Assembly: GCA_023248915.1 (NCBI GenBank)
Contig: JAHFDQ010000086.1
Span: forward strand, 1-9,195
Direction of reading: 5' to 3'
Origin: Archangiaceae bacterium
GTDB taxonomy: Bacteria > Myxococcota > Myxococcia > Myxococcales > Myxococcaceae
Length of the DNA: 9,195 nt
The translations under genes were made by a program, and so were the position numbers. This document shows positions 6,742-9,195 of this stretch, one piece after another; position 1 is the stretch's first letter; every line of letters starts with the position of its first letter. The notes under the pieces are model-generated. The model had not been told where the DNA came from. It did no database searches and was given only the letters and a program-made list of their open reading frames with translations.

Positions 6742-7292
6742 GCGGCCGCCGTCGGTTCTCGTCGGCGAACGACGAGCGCGAAGCCGACCAGCAGGCCGAG
6801 GCTGGCGCCGATGCCACCGTGCAGGCTGTGGTTGGGCGCGACGATGAGCTCGCCGCTCATGAACGGGTGCAACGCGCCACAGGTGTGCGAGCACCGGTAG
6901 CGGAACTTGCCCGTCTGGGTGGCGACGACGGTGATCTCTTCCTGCTCGACGCGCTGGTCGCCCTGGGACGGGTGCCTGACGAGCGCGTTCTTCTGTTGCG
7001 GCAGAATCTCGGCGTCGACGTCGTACCCCTCGAGGTAGAAGCCGTGCACCACGTCGAGCGAGACGAGCTTCAGGTGAAGCCGGTCGCCGCGGTTCGCCCG
7101 AATGATGGGCGGCTCGAAGCTGTACTGCTTGGCGTAGATGGTGATGTCGCGGTCCTTAGGGGGCCCGCTGGTGTTGAACAGGAGAATCCCCGCCCCCGCT
7201 CCAAGCCCGACCGCGGCCGCGAGTATGGCGGCGGTCCTCCAGCGCGTGCGGGCACGGGGCCGCGCGACGTCCGCTACTACTTCGAGCGCCAT
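6738..7292 (-). CDS. Membrane-anchored CuA-type cupredoxin (COX2-like)
   Basis: 184-residue copper protein. One hydrophobic segment at 21-39 anchors it, and a second at 160-176 followed by RRR suggests a C-terminal membrane helix, so the copper domain would lie in the periplasm between two anchors. The cupredoxin (about 48-152) has the full CuA ligand pattern His83, Cys134, Cys138, His142 and Met145 in CSHTCGALHPFM, matching Cys-x3-Cys-x3-His-x2-Met of COX2 and N2O reductase. The glutamate that contacts subunit I in COX2 is His136 here. It should carry a binuclear copper centre for one-electron transfer. The ATG overlaps the upstream cupredoxin stop (TGATG). An open frame extends further upstream to 7502 but that part is out-of-frame sequence of the upstream gene. 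It is the sister of the CuA domain in the last gene of the operon. Confidence 0.9.
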   Translation of the reverse strand: MALEVVADVARPRARTRWRTAAILAAAVGLGAGAGILLFNTSGPPKDRDITIYAKQYSFEPPIIRANRGDRLHLKLVSLDVVHGFYLEGYDVDAEILPQQKNALVRHPSQGDQRVEQEEITVVATQTGKFRYRCSHTCGALHPFMSGELIVAPNHSLHGGIGASLGLLVGFALVVRRREPTAAA

Positions 7293-7876
7293 CAGTGCAG
7301 CCCGATCTCGACGTTGGCGGCGCCGCTGGCAGGGACCGTCACCTTCACCGGGTCGGCGTGCTTGCGCTCGTGCCAGACGGCGAGCGTGTACTCGCCGGGC
7401 GGGACTTCGGCGATGCTGAACGAGCCGTCGTCCTTCGTGACCGCGAAGAACGGGTTCTGGAGCGAGATGATGTACGCGATCATCGAGGGGTGCATCTTGC
7501 ACAAGAGCGTGTAGACCCCCTCGGTCTTGAGCGTGTACTTGCGGACCTGGTCCTTGGTGAAGACGCCGAGGTCGAACTTCTCGCCGTCGGGGCTGAAGAC
7601 GTTGTGGCCGGTGTCGTCATTGTTGAGGAACTCGACCGTGGTTCCCTTCACCACCGGCAGCACGAAGGGAATGAACACCTGGCCCTTCTGGTCCATCTGG
7701 GCCGTCTTCGGAGCGGCGCCCGCGGGGGCCTTCTCGATGTAGACGACCGCGTTCTTGAGGAACTTGGCCGATTTCGCGGTGAGCTTCCCGCTGATGCTCC
7801 CAGCGGCGAGGGCCGGCGAAGCCGCGACGATCGCGGCTGCCAGGGTGGCGCCGAGAAGCTGCTGGGTTAGGTGCAT
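7292..7876 (-). CDS. Secreted type-1 copper cupredoxin with carboxypeptidase-regulatory-like tail
   Basis: 194-residue periplasmic or secreted protein. Residues 1-25 are a Sec signal peptide ending ASPALAA. The cupredoxin (about 27-140) has type-1 copper ligands His91 (GHNVF), Cys126, His129 and Met132 (CKMHPSM), the plastocyanin/amicyanin-like arrangement. Residues 143-194 match the short beta-sandwich of carboxypeptidase-regulatory/Cna-B-like domains (TKDDGSFSIAEVPPGEYTLAVW), probably for folding or binding. It is a likely soluble electron shuttle, or a copper-binding protein, working with the CuA proteins encoded just downstream. The start at 7876 is set by the signal peptide and AGGGGG. 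The open frame extends upstream to 8638, but that stretch overlaps the lipoprotein gene and lies before the signal peptide, so it is not used. The gene follows the lipoprotein stop by 14 bases. Confidence 0.9.
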   Translation of the reverse strand: MHLTQQLLGATLAAAIVAASPALAAGSISGKLTAKSAKFLKNAVVYIEKAPAGAAPKTAQMDQKGQVFIPFVLPVVKGTTVEFLNNDDTGHNVFSPDGEKFDLGVFTKDQVRKYTLKTEGVYTLLCKMHPSMIAYIISLQNPFFAVTKDDGSFSIAEVPPGEYTLAVWHERKHADPVKVTVPASGAANVEIGLH

Positions 7877-7882
7877 GTCGCG

Positions 7883-7888
7883 CCCCCT
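7883..7888 (-). promoter_or_regulatory. Shine-Dalgarno AGGGGG for the type-1 cupredoxin
   Basis: On the minus strand AGGGGG lies 6 bases before the ATG at 7876. It decides against a start further upstream in the same open frame. Confidence 0.65.
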
Positions 7889-7890
7889 GC

Positions 7891-8685
7891 CTAGTGAGAA
7901 TGAACCGTCGTTTGTTCCTGGGCGGCCGGGAGCAACACCTCGCCGTGCAGGCACCTGGCGGGCGACATGCTGGGCGCGCCGCGGTCGCTCTCGACGGTAA
8001 TCGCCAGCAAGGTCGCCGTCGCGAGCGAGGGGAAGCTCGCCTCGAGCGCACCCTCTTCGTCCAGCTTCCCGATGAAGACCATCGGCTTCTCCGCGGCCTC
8101 TTCCTCCCCGCCGCCCATTCCGGCCATGCCGGGGTTGTCCTTCATGCTGCCCGGCACGGTCGCCCAGACCGCGTAGCGCAGCCCTGCGCCCAGCACGGGG
8201 AGGCCGTGCGCGTCGGCACTCAAGGCGTCGTCTTCGATGGTGGCTGCGCAGTGCGCGGCCGCGAGGCTGTCCGCTGACACCGGGACGTAGTCGAGGGCCT
8301 CGCCCAGGCCACCCCGCATCCGGACGCGCGGGGACGGCGCCGGGGGCAGGTCTTGGCGGGCGTCTTCCTCTGAAACCAAGATGGCGTCGATGTCCTCGAG
8401 CGGCGTCGCGGAACCCAGCGTGACGGCGAGCTCCTCGCCAGGCATCAGCTCTCCCAGCGCCACCTGCACAGTGGGAGTGCTCGCCCAGGCGACGTAGCGC
8501 GAGGTCGAAGCGAGCGGCTCCAACCCGTCGGTGCTGAGGCGCAGCGTGGTGCCGGCGACGACCGTATGCCCTGACGGAAGCTCCGCCTCGGGCATGAGCG
8601 TGACCTTGCGAACCACGTCCGGCCCGCCGCAGCCGCAAAGGGCGGTTACCACCGCCAGCCAGAACGCATTGTAAGGAACTCGCAT
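7891..8685 (-). CDS. Lipoprotein with RskA-like domain, possibly duplicated
   Basis: 264-residue predicted lipoprotein, function unknown. Residues 1-19 form a lipoprotein signal with lipobox LCGC and lipidated Cys19. The C-terminal half (about 170-252) resembles the extracytoplasmic domain of RskA-type anti-sigma factors: RYAVWATVPG, a methionine/glycine/glutamate-rich loop (GMAGMGGGEEE), then FPSLATATLLAITVESDRG and a closing LHGEVLLP. The first half (about 63-124) has a similar start (RYVAWASTP), an ELAVTL strand and a closing VRMRG, suggesting a degenerate second copy. No cytoplasmic zinc-binding anti-sigma domain or transmembrane helix is present, so this is not an anti-sigma factor itself. 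Cys146 and Cys245 with nearby histidines are the only other cysteines. In a copper-protein operon it may act as an assembly factor or outer-membrane partner of the barrel gene upstream, but this is inference. The start ATG at 8685 begins the signal peptide; no strong ribosome site is seen. Next gene starts 14 bases after its stop. Confidence 0.8.
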   Translation of the reverse strand: MRVPYNAFWLAVVTALCGCGGPDVVRKVTLMPEAELPSGHTVVAGTTLRLSTDGLEPLASTSRYVAWASTPTVQVALGELMPGEELAVTLGSATPLEDIDAILVSEEDARQDLPPAPSPRVRMRGGLGEALDYVPVSADSLAAAHCAATIEDDALSADAHGLPVLGAGLRYAVWATVPGSMKDNPGMAGMGGGEEEAAEKPMVFIGKLDEEGALEASFPSLATATLLAITVESDRGAPSMSPARCLHGEVLLPAAQEQTTVHSH

Positions 8686-8714
8686 GGAAGTTCTCGAAGG
8701 TTCGAAGACGCTCG

Positions 8715-9195
8715 CTAGAAGGCCACCATCAGCCCGCCAGTCACGTCGCTGAACTTGAAGCCGCCGCCCGGGGATTCGAACGTCGCCAGCACCTGAGCCC
8801 GCACGTTGGCGCGGATGACGAAGTAGCCTCCGCCCGAGAGGCGTTGCTTCGCCGAGCTGCCGAGCGTTCGCCGCTCATAGCGGGCGGTGGGGATGAGCCA
8901 GGGGAAGACGACGTAGTCGAGCTGCGAGAAGAGCTGCCAGTTGTCGGCCGAATCTTCGGGCATCGCCAGCGAAGGCCTCTCGTTCGACCCCATCGCGTAG
9001 GCGACGACGAGGTTCGCGTCGCCGTAGAAGAGATTCACGTCCGCGCCAGCCGACCAGAAGCGGTCGACCTGGGTCGCAACTTTCGGGTCGCCCAGGGTCG
9101 CCTGGCCGCGGTAGCCGAAGACGCCGACCTGCACGCTCTTCTCTCGCCAAGGCTCGGCCTCGGTGGCGCCTCCGACTCCGTCGAGGCGCATTCCT
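8715..9195 (-). CDS. Probable outer-membrane beta-barrel (porin-like) protein, C-terminal part
   Basis: The last 159 or so residues of a larger protein; the frame is open to the window edge and the Met at 9191 is probably internal. The visible part is a run of alternating strands with aromatic residues: VQVGVFGYRG, VDRFWSAGADVNLFYG, NLVVAYAMGS, LFSQLDYVVF, TARYERRTLG, GYFVIRANVRAQVLATFES, ending SDVTGGLMVAF. Terminal phenylalanine, amphipathic strands and polar loops are typical of outer-membrane barrels inserted by the BAM machinery. There are no cysteines or haem motifs in this part. As first visible gene of the copper/Fe-S operon, 29 bases before the lipoprotein start, it could provide an outer-membrane passage or an extracellular electron-transfer conduit, or be a simple porin. 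The missing N-terminus would decide. Confidence 0.72.
   Translation of the reverse strand, partial: GMRLDGVGGATEAEPWREKSVQVGVFGYRGQATLGDPKVATQVDRFWSAGADVNLFYGDANLVVAYAMGSNERPSLAMPEDSADNWQLFSQLDYVVFPWLIPTARYERRTLGSSAKQRLSGGGYFVIRANVRAQVLATFESPGGGFKFSDVTGGLMVAF

Noticed and set aside
7292..8638. Continuous open frame that could be read as one 448-residue protein ending in the type-1 cupredoxin
   Set aside because: The upstream part is arginine- and glycine-rich out-of-frame sequence over the lipoprotein gene. A signal peptide and ribosome site put the true start at 7876.
8691..8710. TCGAAG direct repeat in the gap before the lipoprotein gene
   Set aside because: Two six-base copies only; too short to support as a regulatory repeat.
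1..9195. CRISPR arrays, tRNA or rRNA genes, insertion sequences, attachment sites
   Set aside because: I saw no spaced repeats, cloverleaf sequences, transposase-like frames or terminal inverted repeats; nearly the whole window is explained by the listed genes.

Overview
The window is about two-thirds G+C with tightly packed genes. Its long multi-domain signalling proteins, two good sigma-54 promoter matches, lipoproteins and an outer-membrane-barrel C-terminus indicate a Gram-negative bacterium. I lean towards the Myxococcota (former Deltaproteobacteria). That assignment rests on style and domain mix only, because no marker gene is present.

Left part, plus strand. Positions 1-1889 hold the 3' part of a soluble GAF-GAF-PAS histidine kinase that enters from outside the window. 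A 167-base gap follows with a sigma-54 type -24/-12 element and a strong ribosome site. Next comes a 537-residue protein (2057-3670) that I read as an SPFH/flotillin-like domain joined to a receiver-like domain, a PilZ domain, a STAS-like domain and a C-terminal zinc ribbon. A second sigma-54 type element precedes a small methionine- and cysteine-rich lipoprotein gene (3806-4294). The two elements lie 44 and 39 bases upstream of their start codons, so the genes may share control.

Right part, minus strand. Six genes run as one unit from beyond the right edge down to 4298. In transcription order they are: the C-terminal end of a probable outer-membrane beta-barrel protein; a lipoprotein with one clear and one possible RskA-like domain; a secreted type-1 copper cupredoxin with a carboxypeptidase-regulatory-like tail; a membrane-anchored CuA cupredoxin; a NapH/NosR-like polytopic 4Fe-4S protein; and a membrane-anchored CuA cupredoxin fused to cytochrome c. 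Gaps are 29, 14 and 5 bases, with two start/stop overlaps. The unit ends tail to tail with the small lipoprotein gene, only 3 bases between stop codons.

Inferred working model: the polyferredoxin moves electrons between the cytoplasm or quinone pool and the periplasmic side. The two CuA proteins, the blue-copper protein and the haem domain would then form a periplasmic relay. No catalytic subunit (haem-copper oxidase, N2O reductase, nitrite reductase) is visible, so the electron acceptor or donor is either encoded beyond 9195 or elsewhere, or the set is a stand-alone copper/Fe-S electron-transfer module. This module and the SPFH-receiver-PilZ fusion are the two most unusual things here.
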